Shown here: piece by piece, positions 34,380 through 46,839 of the stretch
Layout of the letters: every line of letters begins with the position of its first letter
Position numbering within the stretch: position 1 is the first letter of the stretch
Source of the DNA: Chamaecrista fasciculata
Lineage: Eukaryota > Streptophyta > Magnoliopsida > Fabales > Fabaceae
NCBI GenBank assembly: GCA_003254925.1
Contig: QANZ01001133.1
Location: forward strand, 24,486 to 88,485
DNA length: 64,000 bases
Direction of reading: 5' to 3'
Notes under the pieces: generated by a model
Database searches by the model: none
What the model was told of the DNA's origin: nothing
Seen by the model: the letters and a program-made list of their open reading frames with translations, nothing else
Position numbers and translations under genes: made by a program

Positions 34380-35535
34380 AATGTTAAAAGTAAAAACTTG
34401 TAAAATTTAATATATTAAATATCAAGAGGAAAACTAAATTTACATCAACTTTAAAATTAAAATATATTATTATTGTGGTGTGAAAGTGATTAAACATTTT
34501 TTTAGTAATAGTTCACTTAACAACAGTGAGTCGGGACAACATCTAACTAGTATTAAAAATTAAGAACCATATTCATCATATTCAATATCTTTTTTTCAAA
34601 GTCCTAGAACTACTTTGATATTTACTTTACGAATAGTAAAAGACTAGAATCACTTGGTTTACATTACTGTTAACGTTGATATGATTCTAATTAATGTTAG
34701 ATTGGCAAAAGCAACAGTTCTCATGGATACAAGCAAGTTCGGTGCTGCAAAAACTCCAAACTCTGAAGCCTTAGACAGACTAAGGTATGTTGTTATTCAC
34801 ATTACTTTAAATTCTTTTTATATGATAATATGTCAAGCAGACAACTATTGCAAAGCTTTCTTTTATACGATTTGGTGGTTGGCTTTTTATCATTTTGCTA
34901 CATAATGGACTGTGAACATTTGATGGTTATGTCAACTACAAAATGCAGAGCTTGAGAAAGCTACAATGTAAGCTAGTATTGGTAGCGGTTTTTTTTTTTT
35001 TTTCGCCACCTTCTTTCTCAATTCTTTCAGTTACGTATTTCTTTGTCTTCAATATATTTTTTAAAAGCTTTAACTGTTAAATCCTGAAACTATAATATTG
35101 AATTAAAATGCTGAACCTACGTGAGATTGTTCTTGTTTGTACCTACATCCACGATCTTTCAAATACTTCTTTTCATGTCATTATTCTGATGTAATTTGTA
35201 TAGCAGGTAAAAATGAATGCATACATTTTATCTTTCATTTTAAAGACAATATATATGTCATTATGGATCCATAATAATCCCTTCCTACTCTACACAGCAG
35301 GGTAGATAGTCCTATGGATGCACAAACTACAAAGCCAAAATTGAAATTGGGAGGGCAAGGGGAAAAAAAAATCCACATTCCCTATTCACACAGATTGATC
35401 ATGATATGTGTCACAAACTTCATAGGAGAGGTTCACCAAACTTATATGATTTTCTATCACAATATCTGGTACGTAAACTAAGCATTTACTTTGGTGATGC
35501 TTCATGACTCTGGGTTCCTTATTTCTGATCTTGTT

Positions 35536-36440
35536 TGATAGTTGGAAATCTTCATCCATGTGGCTAGCAATGTCGATAAAAGTATGCTGGTGACTGCAAT
35601 TTATTGATCACTATAAGGAACTAAATGGAATCACTTATTAGTTAACTCAACTTAAAGGTGACTTCTGTTTTCTTGTCTGAACAAGTGAACATCCATTTTG
35701 CACATACTTCATACCTTGGAACTGAACCACATTGCAATCTGGTTCCCCTATTATGGCTAACATGTTTTAATGTTTAGTAATGATTCACATGTTAATTAAT
35801 CACGCAACCAAAATTAATATTTGTAATAGATCAAACCATTATTAGTAATATATCACATTGTTAAAGTAAGTAAATGACACCATTTAATTAATATTTAATA
35901 TTAAAAATCATATCATATGCAATACTAATTAATTCTTTACTATCTTGTGCCTTTTTTTTGTAGCATAAGAACCTTGATACTCACTTTTCATGACATCAGA
36001 AAATCGTAATCACTTGGTCTGCATTGCTGTTAATTTTGACAATTGAGACTATCCTAATTGAAATCACAAACAGCGTCGACTTTTTGTTAGGCAAACTCAA
36101 TTTACGTCAACTTTTAAATTAACATATAGTATTACTGTGGTATGGAAGTGATTAAACTCAATTCACTTACCCTCTGTTTATACGTTATACTGTTCTAAAA
36201 GCTTACAAAATGATTGCAGCAGCATGGCAAATATCCAAAGGGTGGAAGCCAAGATGAAAACGTTGGGAGGTTGGTCAGAAAATGGAAAGCTCTTGTACAC
36301 CTCCAAATTCTCATCCTTAAATTACACTCTTATGGAAGCATTGAAGATCACCAACGCAAATTGCATTCAAAATTGCTTATGTTATTCTGGTATTCACATG
36401 GGTCGTGTACACTCTTTTACTAGTTTGACTTGAGAGATCT
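35536..36440 (+). repeat. CNL tail modules, first set
   Basis: Block T (35540-35705: gttggaaatcttc, aaaagtatgctggtgactgc, aactcaacttaaaggtgact, catccattttgcacata) and block U (36217-36440: gcagcatggcaaat, aaagctcttgtac, gcaaattgcattcaaa) both recur downstream of CNL3. They are not open reading frames across copies, so they are more likely 3'UTR exons or duplicated flanking DNA. Confidence 0.7.
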
Positions 36441-36730
36441 TATAAACACCGAACATTAACTTACCTTCTTTCTCAAGTAACCTTTGGATATTATTGTAAT
36501 TTGCAAAGGCCTTGGTGGCCTCCCTGCTGTAGATTGTTTAATTTTATGGGTTCTTTGGTTGGCAAAAGATCAAGAACAGAGTGCAAGGTTTGGCCAAATA
36601 ATGCCTTGATTGTTTTATTATAATTGTATGGCTATTTTGATTATTCAAATTTATAAAATTTCTCTTGCTTATTTGACGTTGATAAATTATTTGCATTAAA
36701 AGGTCAAGTGAATTTAAATATTGTTATAGA

Positions 36731-37425
36731 AAAAAGTATTGTTGGTACCCCCACCGTATGAGGTCATTTTTAGTTATACCCTCAATGTTTTTTTCGTCAA
36801 TTATGCCCCAACGTTTCACATTTGAGTCAATTGTATCTCAACCCGGCATTTTTTTATTATTTTAAGCTCCTTAAGTTTCCATTATTTAGAAATTCTCCAT
36901 TCTCTCAAGATTTTTCTTTCACACGAGTCCCTTACTAATTACAGAACAATCTAGAATGTTTGTTATCGTTAACGAACTGGTCCTGCAATTGAAAAAATCG
37001 AAAAATCTCTCATCTATTTTTCACAATTTCGGAAACCATACACAAACTCGCTGGTGAGCCTCGAATACAGAGAAATCAAGCAAAAATACTAATAGATTTA
37101 GCTCCCGGGTTAAACACACAATTTCGGGTGCCGGTGTCGCTGTGGTCGTCGAAATTTATGGGAGACTAGGAAGCTAAGGACGACGACGAGAAGGACTATG
37201 TCGACGGAAACGAGGACAAAGTGGACGACAACGATGAAGTGTGGTAATAATATTTTAGGGTAAGAGAAGGAGGATTGTTAATGACTTTCAAGGACATGTT
37301 TGTTAAAAATGACAAACATTCTGGACTATTTTGTAATTAGTTAGGGATTGAGCTATAATTGACTCAAATATGAAACGTTGAGGACATAATTGACAAAAAA
37401 AAAAAAACGTTGAGGTATAATAATT
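36731..37425. mobile_element. foldback element X with an acidic gene-like centre
   Basis: The left arm (ttggtacccccaccgtatga, caacgtttcacatttgagtc) is answered on the right by gactcaaatatgaaacgttg and cgttgaggtataa. The centre (about 37090-37250) is more GC-rich. On plus it reads a short acidic frame (KDDDEKDYVDGNEDKVDDND) ending in a stop, unlike the arms. Partial arms of this family are at 58673-58785 and 59811-59923. No clear target duplication. Confidence 0.65.
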
Positions 37426-37959
37426 TTGCCTATTGTATATGTATAGTTTTAAAACTTTCTTTTTTTTTTTTTACCGTTACTCTCCCAAAATTATATATGA
37501 TTTTATCCATCCATATACTATATATAATAATTAACTATAGATAAAAGATTTTAAGAAAACTTCACAACTTATCTAAGTAGTCTCTTCATATAAACTCTTT
37601 CATATTCCACTATAATTCTATAAATCTTACATAATATATTTTTCTTAAAAATAATCCCTTCATCCTGTTATATATGTTTCTTGGAAATCTGTATCTTTGG
37701 ATTGGTAGTATTCGAACTTTAAACGAGAGAAATACGACCATATTTTGTTCTTTGGAACTAACGTGAGAAATTATAGAAATAAGTAGGATTAACCGGGAAC
37801 AAATGAAACATAAGGGACCAATTTGAAATCCATTCCTTATATATGGGACCAATGTGAGGTTTTTGGCCATTAAAATTCAGCTTCAAGTATTGAATGACTC
37901 AAAAGTCAAGATTCTTCCCTTATCTTTCTGCTTATTAGAATGAGAAAACTCATCAATCA

Positions 37960-40900
37960 CATTTCTCCCGCAAAACGCAAGAACTCCTCCCTCACTCACA
38001 TCGCATTTCATCCTCTAATTGATGATACTAAAGATCAATTTTGGAGTCAATCACTATGTCTACTGATGATACTAAAGATCTAAATATGCTTCAAATTAAA
38101 TTGAAGCAATTGTTGACTGAAAAGAGATTTCTTATTGTTCTAGATGATGTATGGAGTGAAAATTTTATGTGGGATACCTTGCAAAAACCTTTCAATCATG
38201 GAGCCGGGGGGAAGCAAAATACTTGTGACCACACGCAGTGAACAAGTTGCTTCAACCATGCGATCCACAAAAGTACAACCATTGCAGCAATTATTAGAAG
38301 ATGATAGTTGGTCACTTTTAAGGAGATATGTAGGGGTGGCAAAATGGGTAGGTTGGGTTGGTTTTGGGTTAGGTTATTAACGAGTGAGTCATAAATGGGT
38401 CAATGACCCATGAAATTTCTTTAAATGGGTCATGGGTGGGTCATGACCCATTAAAAGAGGGTCAACCCAACCCAACCCATGAACCCATTTAAAATATATT
38501 TGTTTTTAAATGATTTAATAATTTATTTATTTTTTAAAATAATTATTTAATAAATAAATTAATTAAATAAATTATATAATCCCTAAATTTATTTTAAAAT
38601 TACAATTTAGTCCCTAAAAAAATTTCACTTTATTTCAAAATTAAATTAATTATTAATTATTTAATCAGTAAATTAATTAAATAAATGACGTAATAATTTA
38701 TTTTTCACCCTTAAATTTATTTTGAAATTACAATTTAATCCCTAAAAATTACAATTTAGTCCCACAAAACAACATTTGCTCACTTTATTCTCTTCTCCCG
38801 GTCTCACCGATCAAACTCACTTTACTTTTTACTGAATAAATTTACTTTTCATCCCTAAGTTCTTTTCAAAATTACAATTTAGTCCCTAAAAAATCCAAAA
38901 CAAATCAGTCACATGGAGATTGCATTGAATTACAACACGCCAAACAAATTAAACCTAAATTTTCAACAAGTCTTCAGATACTCCTAGGGCCGCAGTGTGC
39001 ACAACCAAGGAAGAATTGATTAAAAAACTAAGAAAATAATAAACAAATACAGTAGATAGTGAATAATAAATAATCTATAAGCAACTGATATCTGAGCAAA
39101 CTATCAAAACAACTTACCGTCTTCCAGCAAAATGTCTTGAGCAAACTATCAACACTGAAATCCCTCCCAAATATTGATAGTTGTGCCTGCCATTGTCAAA
39201 GATTCTAAAATTGGTTAAACATCGACGTATGCTTACAAAAACAACAACAAAAAAAGACACTGGTAATTGGGGCATTTCATCAAACAGGTTATGAGCACTA
39301 ATTCCAACAAACAGATTCAAACTCAACTAGCTTTAATCCTCCTCCAATACAAGCAACAAACGACAAACAAATATTATAAGCAAGTAGGAATAAAAACAAA
39401 CAGATTAATTTATCTTCCTCTAAAACCCAAAATCCCCCAACTCAACACTTAATTTCGGCGTCTCAGTTATATAACCCGATAGCCTAAAACTACAAAACAA
39501 GTAGGTATAAAAACAATAGATTTGGAGAGCGCAAATTGCAGAGCAGATGAAGAAATCCTAATAAGTCTCACAATTTCTCAATTGCAGAAATGGTAGAATC
39601 TCTCATTCACTTTCTTAACTTCATAATGAATGGGGAAAAGAGTAATACATACCTGCGAATTATGAAGAGAAGAAAGCGTGAGCGTCAATGAGTAGAAAGC
39701 GGAGAAGAAACCAACAGAGAAGAAAGAAGAAAGCGCACGATGGACAAAGCGTCGACGAGTAGAGCCAGCGAAGAAACCTAGCGATGCAACAGGGAGAAAA
39801 TGGAAAAAACGCAGCGTTTGGAGTAAAGTAAATGGGTTAATAGGTAACCCATGGGTTGACCCAGCCCAACCCATAATTTGATGGGTTATAATTTACCCAA
39901 CCCATTTATGACCCACCACTTAAATGGTTGGGTCATGGTTGGTTATAAGGCAGTTGGGTTGGGCTGGGTTATTGGGTTGGGTCATATTTTGCCAGCCCTA
40001 GAGATATGCATTCCATAATGTAGATACTCCTCATTCACACACTGACGTAGAAGATATCGGTAAGGAAATAGTCAAAAGGTGCAGAGGATTGCCTTTAGCC
40101 ATTAAATAATTGGGAGTCTGATGTACACAAAAGTATCTTATGAAGAATGGAATGGCGTTTTGAAAAGTGGGTTATGGAATGAAACGAGCAAAATACTCCC
40201 TACTTTAAGATTGAGCTATTACTACCTTCCTTCTCTTCTTAAGAGATGCTTTGCTTATTGTTCATTATTCCCCAAAGATTATGAATTTGACAAGGAGCTT
40301 CTCATTCAATTGTGGATGGCTCAAAATCTTTTACAATGTGCTCATCAAAGCAAAGACTCCAGGGGAGTGGGAGAACGATTCTTCCATGAGCTATTGTCGA
40401 GGTCACTTTTTCAACGGTCAATTGGAGATAAAATTCGTTTTGTCATGCATGACCTTGTCAATGATATGGCAAAATATGAAGCTGGAAAGTTTTTTCATAG
40501 GTTGGAGGTGGATGAAGCAAATAATCTTGTAGAAATTACCCGTCATGTTTCCTATTTAAGAAACTCTCATGAAACTTACAAAAGGTTTGAGGCTATATCC
40601 CAAGCGAGTAGATTAAACACTTTCTTGCCACTGTCTATGCAAGGTTATTGACTTACCAGTGGTTTCCATTATTTTCGCCAGATATCAAGCAAGATGATAC
40701 AAGATTTGGTGTCCAAGTTTGTGTGCCTACGAGTGTTATCTTTTGTCTGATTATTTTGACATTGATGAGTTGCCTGATTCTATAGGAAGTCTTAAACATC
40801 TACGTTATTTGGACCTATCTGGAACTAGTATAAAGAAAATTCCAGATTCAATATGTGAACTTTATCATTTACAAACTTTGAAGTTATGGTGTTGTGAATC

Positions 40901-42169
40901 TCTGGAAAAGTTGCCCATGGATTTGCATAAACTGACATATCTTCGTCATCTTGATTTTCGTAAAACTAAAGTGACTGAGATGCCAAAGCATTTGGAGAAA
41001 TTGAAAAATCTTCAAGTTCTTTCATCATTTCTTGTGGGCAAATGTAGAGGCACTGATATCAAACAGTTAAAAGAACTTAATCCTCGAGGAACATTATCAA
41101 TCGGAGAGTTGCAGAATGTAATGTATTCTTCCGATGCTTTAGCACTCAACTTGAAAGGCAAAATATACATTGAGGAGTTAAAGTTAGGATGGAGTATCAA
41201 CAGAGATGCACCACAGATTGAAAAGGATGTTCTAGAGAAACTCCAACCTCACAATAACTTGAAAAAGCTATCAATTAGCTGTTATGGTGGTATTATATTT
41301 CCATATTGGTTCACAGATGGTTCATTGTCCAACATAGTGTCCCTAGAGTTAAGCAATTGCAAGAACTGTTTGTCTTTGCCATCACTGGGCCTCCTTCCTT
41401 CTATAGAATTCTTGAGTTTTCTTGGTATGGAAGCGTGGGAGGAATGGAAAAGTGAAAATCTATCAAATGCTTTTCCACGCCTTCAAGAGTTTTCTATAGT
41501 GAAGTGTCCTAAGTTGAAAGGGGCGCTTCCTGGTGAACTTCCTTCTTTGAGAAAGCTTAATATTGAGCATTGTGGGCAGCTTGTGGCTTCACTTCCAAAG
41601 GCTCCTTGTCTTTGTGAATTGGTTCTAAGAGACTGTGGAATGTTGCAGCTGGAGTGTATTCCATCAACCCTAAAAATTCTCGAAATTGGTGGAATCTTAC
41701 CAGAAATATTTTCAGCAGAGAATATTGATATTGCATTTGCCAATTCCAGCCTTGAAAAAGTGAGGATTCTTAACTGTGCTCACTTGGAACTCCCACTGCG
41801 TCATCAGCATAACTTCCTTGTGTAAATGAAGATAAGAACTTGAGGATTTCTGGCTCTGGTGTGGAGTCTTTTCCTAATGAAGGACTGTTACCATCTACTC
41901 TTGTTTCTCTTTGCTTCTTTGAATGCTCAAATCTCAGAACCCTGGAACACAGAGGTCTTTGCCAATTGAAAGCTTTGGAACGTTTGATACTTACTAGTTG
42001 TCCAAAACTCCAAAAGTTGCCCAAGGAGGGTCTGCCCAACACTCTTTCAGTTCTATCAATTTGGGGTTGTCCATTGCTCAAAAAACGGTGCCAAAAATCC
42101 AAAGGCAAAGATTGGGATAAGATTTCTCACATCCCTTGTATTCAGATAGACAATGATATAGTAACTTGA
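37960..42169 (+). pseudogene. broken CC-NB-LRR gene, CNL2
   Basis: Clearly homologous to CNL1. The 5' leader is kept (37964-38015), but the whole coiled-coil domain and P-loop are gone: the sequence jumps to the RNBS-A/kinase-2 region (SITMSTDD, FLIVLDDVW). An extra G near 38205 shifts the frame. A hAT element (38331-40000) interrupts the RNBS-C region, after which the copy continues with a stop and frameshift just past GLPLAIK (about 40100-40120). It then runs through CFAYCSLFPKDYEF and VMHDLVND to a stop at 40649. LRR segments 40719-41825 and 41840-42169 follow with a further stop and a missing block, ending NDIVT like CNL1. The P-loop loss means it could not work as a nucleotide-switch receptor. 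Confidence 0.93.
38331..40000. mobile_element. non-autonomous hAT transposon inside CNL2
   Basis: The ends are taggggtggcaaaatgggt at the left and, reading inward from the right, tagggctggcaaaatatga, typical hAT termini. An exact 8-bp duplication gagatatg lies at 38323-38330 and 40001-40008; removing the element and one copy restores the CNL reading (aggagatatgcattcc). Subterminal regions are packed with gggtca/tgaccc and cccaaccca words. The 1670-bp interior has no transposase. An exon-like stretch with a donor lies on the minus strand near 39660. Confidence 0.95.
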
Positions 42170-42553
42170 TCAGATCTTGCCATTGGCTAGTTTGTTACTT
42201 ATCGTACTATCCCAGCGGCTTTAAGTACAGGTATTAAGAATATCTGTTAATTATTTAAGATGTGCCTTTTTTGAAGTCCTTGAACTTTGATATTTACTTT
42301 TCAAATATTAAGAGACTTGAATCACTCGGTTTGCATTGATGTTGTATTTGACTGTTGAAGACGTCCTGTAATGTTGAACGAGAGCATTCTTTAATATTTC
42401 TTTCATGCAATGCATAAATTCAAAATGGGTTTAATTTTATTTTGAGGATTAAGTTAACATATATTATATACCAATAATTACAAATAATATATAAGCATGC
42501 ACATGGGTTTGATGATTCAAATTAGGTCATCATCATTTCTCTGCTTTAAGGAG

Positions 42554-42593
<40 letters not shown>

Positions 42594-43376
42594 ATATATT
42601 GTTACTATTCTGAATTGTCATGACTCAAGCCATGGCATGCTGTTTATTCTAAATTAAAACAGCCTGGTGCAGTTGAATAACTTCAACTCATATCATGTTT
42701 ATCTCACATAGTTCTTACTTCCTCCATTTCTGAAATTCATGTATGTATATGACTGATGATAATGATAGTCATTTATACCAAAGTTTTCCAGAAATTGAAA
42801 AGGTCTGTTTTGGAACAGCTTGAGCTTTAAAGTTGAGAGGAAAGTGAGAAAACTTGGGCCAAGAATAAATTATGTGAGAGCAATAATTGTTTATTATTTG
42901 ATTGTGCTAAAGAATGTGCTAAAATTACTTCTTTTCATTTTAGCCACATCTAGTTGATGCTTTGTTCTTGTTTGAACTCACATAATTTACTAATTTATGC
43001 AGACTCTGAGTGAGAAAAGGGCATACTAAAGAGAAGGCCATAAAAAAAGGATGTGAAGGCAGTGAAGCCATTGAAAATTTCAGTGAAGGCATATCGAAAC
43101 AGTCATAAAAAAGGATGTGAAGGCATTGAAGGCAGAAAAAACTGATCATCTGTGTTGCAATCTTGTTGATATGAGACTGTCTTGGGGCAATCCGTTCATC
43201 TGTTAATACATTAGTTAAGATTGCAAACCGCTCAAATCAATTTGGTCATTTTGTTAATACATTAGTTTAGATTCAATGATTGATATAATTTTCTAATACT
43301 AATTATTAAGTATAATGTCAATAAAAATTTAGAATCACATTATGTTAAATTTCAGTTAGTATCTTTGACAAGAGAC
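42170..43376. other. intergenic after CNL2
   Basis: Contains an (AT)n microsatellite at about 42557-42591. No coding region. From about 43270 the sequence belongs to a foldback MITE related to 24725-25012 that is interrupted by the next element. Confidence 0.5.
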
Positions 43377-43379
43377 TAA

Positions 43380-44444
43380 GGGTGTGTTTGGATTAGAAGT
43401 AGGTAATGAAATGATGATTTTATGTAATGAAATGGTAATGAGAAAATTATGTAATGAAAATGTAATGAAAATGGTGTTTGGATTAGTTTGAGATGTAATG
43501 AAAAAAATAGGATGTGAAATTATGAAAAAGGGTATGTAATGATTGTGGTTGGTTGAAATAAATATATGGGTTTTTTTAAATTGTATAGGGGTAGAATTGA
43601 TAATTGATAATGAAAATAGATAGAAATAAAAAAANNNNNNNNNNNNNNNNNNNNNNNNNNNNNNNNNNNNNNNNNNNNNNNNNNNNNNNNNNNNNNNNNN
43701 NNNNNNNNNNNNNNNNNNNNNNNNNNNNNNNNNNNNNNNNNNNNNNNNNNNNNNNNNNNNNNNNNNNNNNNNNNNNNNNNNNNNNNNNNNNNNNNNNNNN
43801 NNNNNNNNNNNNNNNNNNNNNNNNNNNNNNNNNNNNNNNNNNNNNNNNNNNNNNNNNNNNNNNNNNNNNNNNNNNNNNNNNNNNNNNNNNNNNNNNNNNN
43901 NNNNNNNNNNNNNNNNNNNNNNNNNNNNNNNNNNNNNNNNNNNNNNNNNNNNNNNNNNNNNNNNNNNNNNNNNNNNNNNNNNNNNNNNNNNNNNNNNNNN
44001 NNNNNNNNNNNNNNNNATTATATTATTATAATATGTATATATATATATATTTTTGGCCGAAATGTATATATATATATATATTATAATTATAAAATATATA
44101 TGTGAGAGAGAGGGGGTGAATAAGAAAAAGAGGAAGAAAAAAGAAAAAAATGATGGGTGGAGAGAGAAAGTTGTAAGTGTAATAAATGAGGGTATTGAAA
44201 ATTACTATTTTGCTAAATAGTTTTTTATATTTGTATTAGAGTATAGGTAATTATAGAAATGAGTAGGGGTATGTTAGTAATTGGATATGAAATATGTAAT
44301 GAAATAAGTTTGTAATGAAATGATATTTTTGTAATGACTTTATAATTGGAAAACAAACACCCATATAGCACTGTAGCTTAAGTTGTAATGAAAATGAGGA
44401 TAATGTAATTGTAATGAAAAGATAATGTTAAACCAAACACACCC
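43380..44444. mobile_element. PIF/Harbinger-type element containing the assembly gap
   Basis: The termini gggtgtgtttggatt and aaccaaacacaccc are inverted, with TAA on both sides (43377-43379 and 44445-44447). The flanks rejoin into the foldback sequence seen whole at 24735-24860 (reverse strand: gactaaattgattgtaatt), so the 3-bp duplication and exact boundaries are supported by an empty-site relative in this window. The known parts are AT-rich with many gtaatgaaat words. The middle is unknown, so a transposase cannot be excluded. Confidence 0.85.
43635..44016. other. assembly gap (382 N)
   Basis: Run of N inside the Harbinger-type element. The flanks are AT-rich (tatata runs just after it). 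Confidence 1.
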
Positions 44445-44786
44445 TAAATTGATTGTAATTGCATCTTTTGCAGACTAAATCTTATAATTTTATCTTTTGG
44501 TACTAAATTGAGAAATCAATAATCTTTTAGGGACTAAATCATTAATTTAATATTTTTTAACTAATGCTCTGAAGACATGATTAGATAAATTTTAACAATA
44601 TTAATACTAAGAACATATGAGAATCATATATTATTACAAAAAGAAAAGGCTAGAATGTGTTCACTTTCAAATATCTTCCATGAAGCTAATTAAACATAAC
44701 AACGACAATGAGTAGAAGCTTCGGGAATACTTTTATTAGTTGTCTACATTCAATGTTATGAAACTAACCCTAGGTTTTTTGCGGTC

Positions 44787-44794
44787 TATATAAA
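44787..44794 (+). promoter_or_regulatory. TATA box of a candidate small gene
   Basis: tatataaa, about 130 bases before the ATG at 44925. The leader contains cttagggtttttg, a reverse telo-box context often seen near plant transcription starts. Confidence 0.45.
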
Positions 44795-44924
44795 GCATTG
44801 AACTATTAGAATACAAACCATCTCGTACACGGTAGCCGCTGCTTACATAGCAAACACCTGTTACTCAAAACTTAGGGTTTTTGTTTTTTTATTTTCTTTC
44901 TCGCTTTGTTTTAACAAGTTAGAG

Positions 44925-45462
44925 ATGCAAGCGATGGAGGGATGTGATCAAAACGAAGATGACGATGAAGCAAATAGAGAAAACATGAATATAACTTCTA
45001 CAAATCAGATCAATGGTACACCAAACAAAGGTAAACATGTTTGATTGTTAGTCATATTTCTAATTTGTATGTTCTTTTAAATTGAGCATAAATCTTAATT
45101 TGTTGAAGGTTAAAATAATATACTTTTTATAGTTTCATCAAATTTGTAATTTAGTCATTATAATTTCATTCTTTACAACTCAATCCATATATTTTTAAAA
45201 TTTTTAGAAATAAATATTAAACAATTTATACTGTTAAAGCTCTGTTAATCAAATGTATATGTGATCTAATACATGTATGTGACAAAAATAATTTTCAGAA
45301 TGCAATAGTGGAGTTAACAATATCTCATCCAGAAAGCCAACTTTATCAGCATGGATGAAGATATTTATGAATTTTGGAAGTCAAATAGAGCTTGAAGCTT
45401 TCTCATCATATTGCTTTTCAGCCTTTGGTAAGGGGACACTATTTTTCTTGTATTGGGACTGA
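44925..45462 (+). CDS. candidate two-exon gene, unknown 89-aa product
   Basis: Exon 1 44925-45030 ends in AACAAAG/gtaaac and exon 2 45299-45462 starts after attttcag. The phases agree (106 + 164 nt = 90 codons). The product begins MQAMEGCDQNEDDDEANREN, is acidic then basic (SSRKPTLSAWMKIF), and stops at 45460. A strong donor-like gcctttg/gtaagg at about 45427 means the real transcript may splice on to further exons, so the C-terminus is unsure. No family recognised. A TATA box and plausible leader upstream support transcription. It could also be the 5' remnant of a lost larger gene. Confidence 0.4.
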
Positions 45463-46808
45463 ATTGGGATTGTTTGGTGACTTCTTTGTGACTGTTTTGG
45501 GACTGTAATGGTCTAATTTGGGACTGTTTTCAAAGCACAAGGAGAGGGGGAGATGTACAAGTGTAACGAAATGTATGTAATGTATTTCAATACTCATTTC
45601 AATGAAGATACAATTTTCAATGACAATAGATTGTTCTATATTTTACATATATGTAAATATATGGCCTAAGTTTCATTTATTATATTTAAAACCAGAACAA
45701 AAACAATTATTTAGATAACAAGCTTATATACAAAAACAACTAGTATATTTAAAGGGCTTTCATTAGTGTCCATGGGTCATATTCTTCATGGACTTAAGTC
45801 TCTTTTCACCAAACTTAGACACTGATTATATACCTCTAGCATCTGTGTGCTCTTCCAGTCCTCACAACGTTATAACAATAAAATAAATGTTAATATGGAG
45901 CTGTGGAATTAAAAGAAGGAATTTAAGTGCTCTGCAATTCTACATACACAGACTAAAAATGGAATAATATATATGGAATAGTTATATATAATATTATATA
46001 AAATGATTATACATCAGTAATATATGAGTCTGTCACTTGAAACTAAATTGGTGGCTTTGGTGGCTATAGATTAATATTATACATCACTAAACATTTATTT
46101 GTTGAGTGCATGTAAACCAAGTTATACATCAATAAATGAACCATTCTTCAAATAAATAAAATGAAGAAACTCAAACTTTACAATGAACTAAATTTTACAA
46201 ACTTTTCTAAATCTGCAATAAAAAATGAAATGAAGAGACTCATATTGCAGCTACTAAACGCCACGTATACCCCTTGGACGACGTCGTTCCGGGCTCAATC
46301 AGAAGTGGCCAATTCTCTTATCCAGAAACGTTTTCATTAATCATTTGGTTTTTATGGGTAACATAGTGAATGGAGCAGCATTATATCACTTGGATAGTTC
46401 AAATGATTTCAAGCATTTTATATTTTTATTTGCAGTCAAGTCACATGATTTCAAGCAAGATCATTGTAATAAGTAATAACATGGACATTTCCAAGCTTGA
46501 CTCATTCGGATGGCCATCTTGGTTTGTTTATTTATATTGTTCTCAATATTTAACGCGCTCTTCCATATTTGCTAGGAAATTTCTTTCTCTCATAGAATAA
46601 AATATCAAGTAAAATCTTCTTGACTATGTATAATGGGCCAACAATAATCCAGCTTCAAAATATATTACAATCACTTTCCTTCACCTGCTACTGGCTTATA
46701 ATTCAGAGCATCTCAAATTATTTAATGAATGTAAGCTCACTTCACATCTTCCAATTCTACATGTAATGTTTGTCTGAAACTATCAAACCCCAAAATCCTC
46801 CAAAGAAG

Positions 46809-46839
<31 letters not shown>

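Larger units (their letters stand above)
33941..36730. other. CNL1 downstream region with tail modules
   Basis: No protein gene supported. It carries non-coding blocks that recur behind the third CNL copy, described separately. A short frame around 34719-34780 (LMDTSKFGAAKT) slightly resembles the exon 2 phrase GDTSKFDAAKT of the 471-aa gene, and its neighbourhood recurs at about 57184-57230. Confidence 0.45.

Noticed and set aside
39578-39874. 98-codon minus ORF inside the hAT element
   Set aside because: Starts in the subterminal repeats and has no transposase features; perhaps a leader exon only.
43604-44086. 160-codon ORF
   Set aside because: Created by reading through the run of N.
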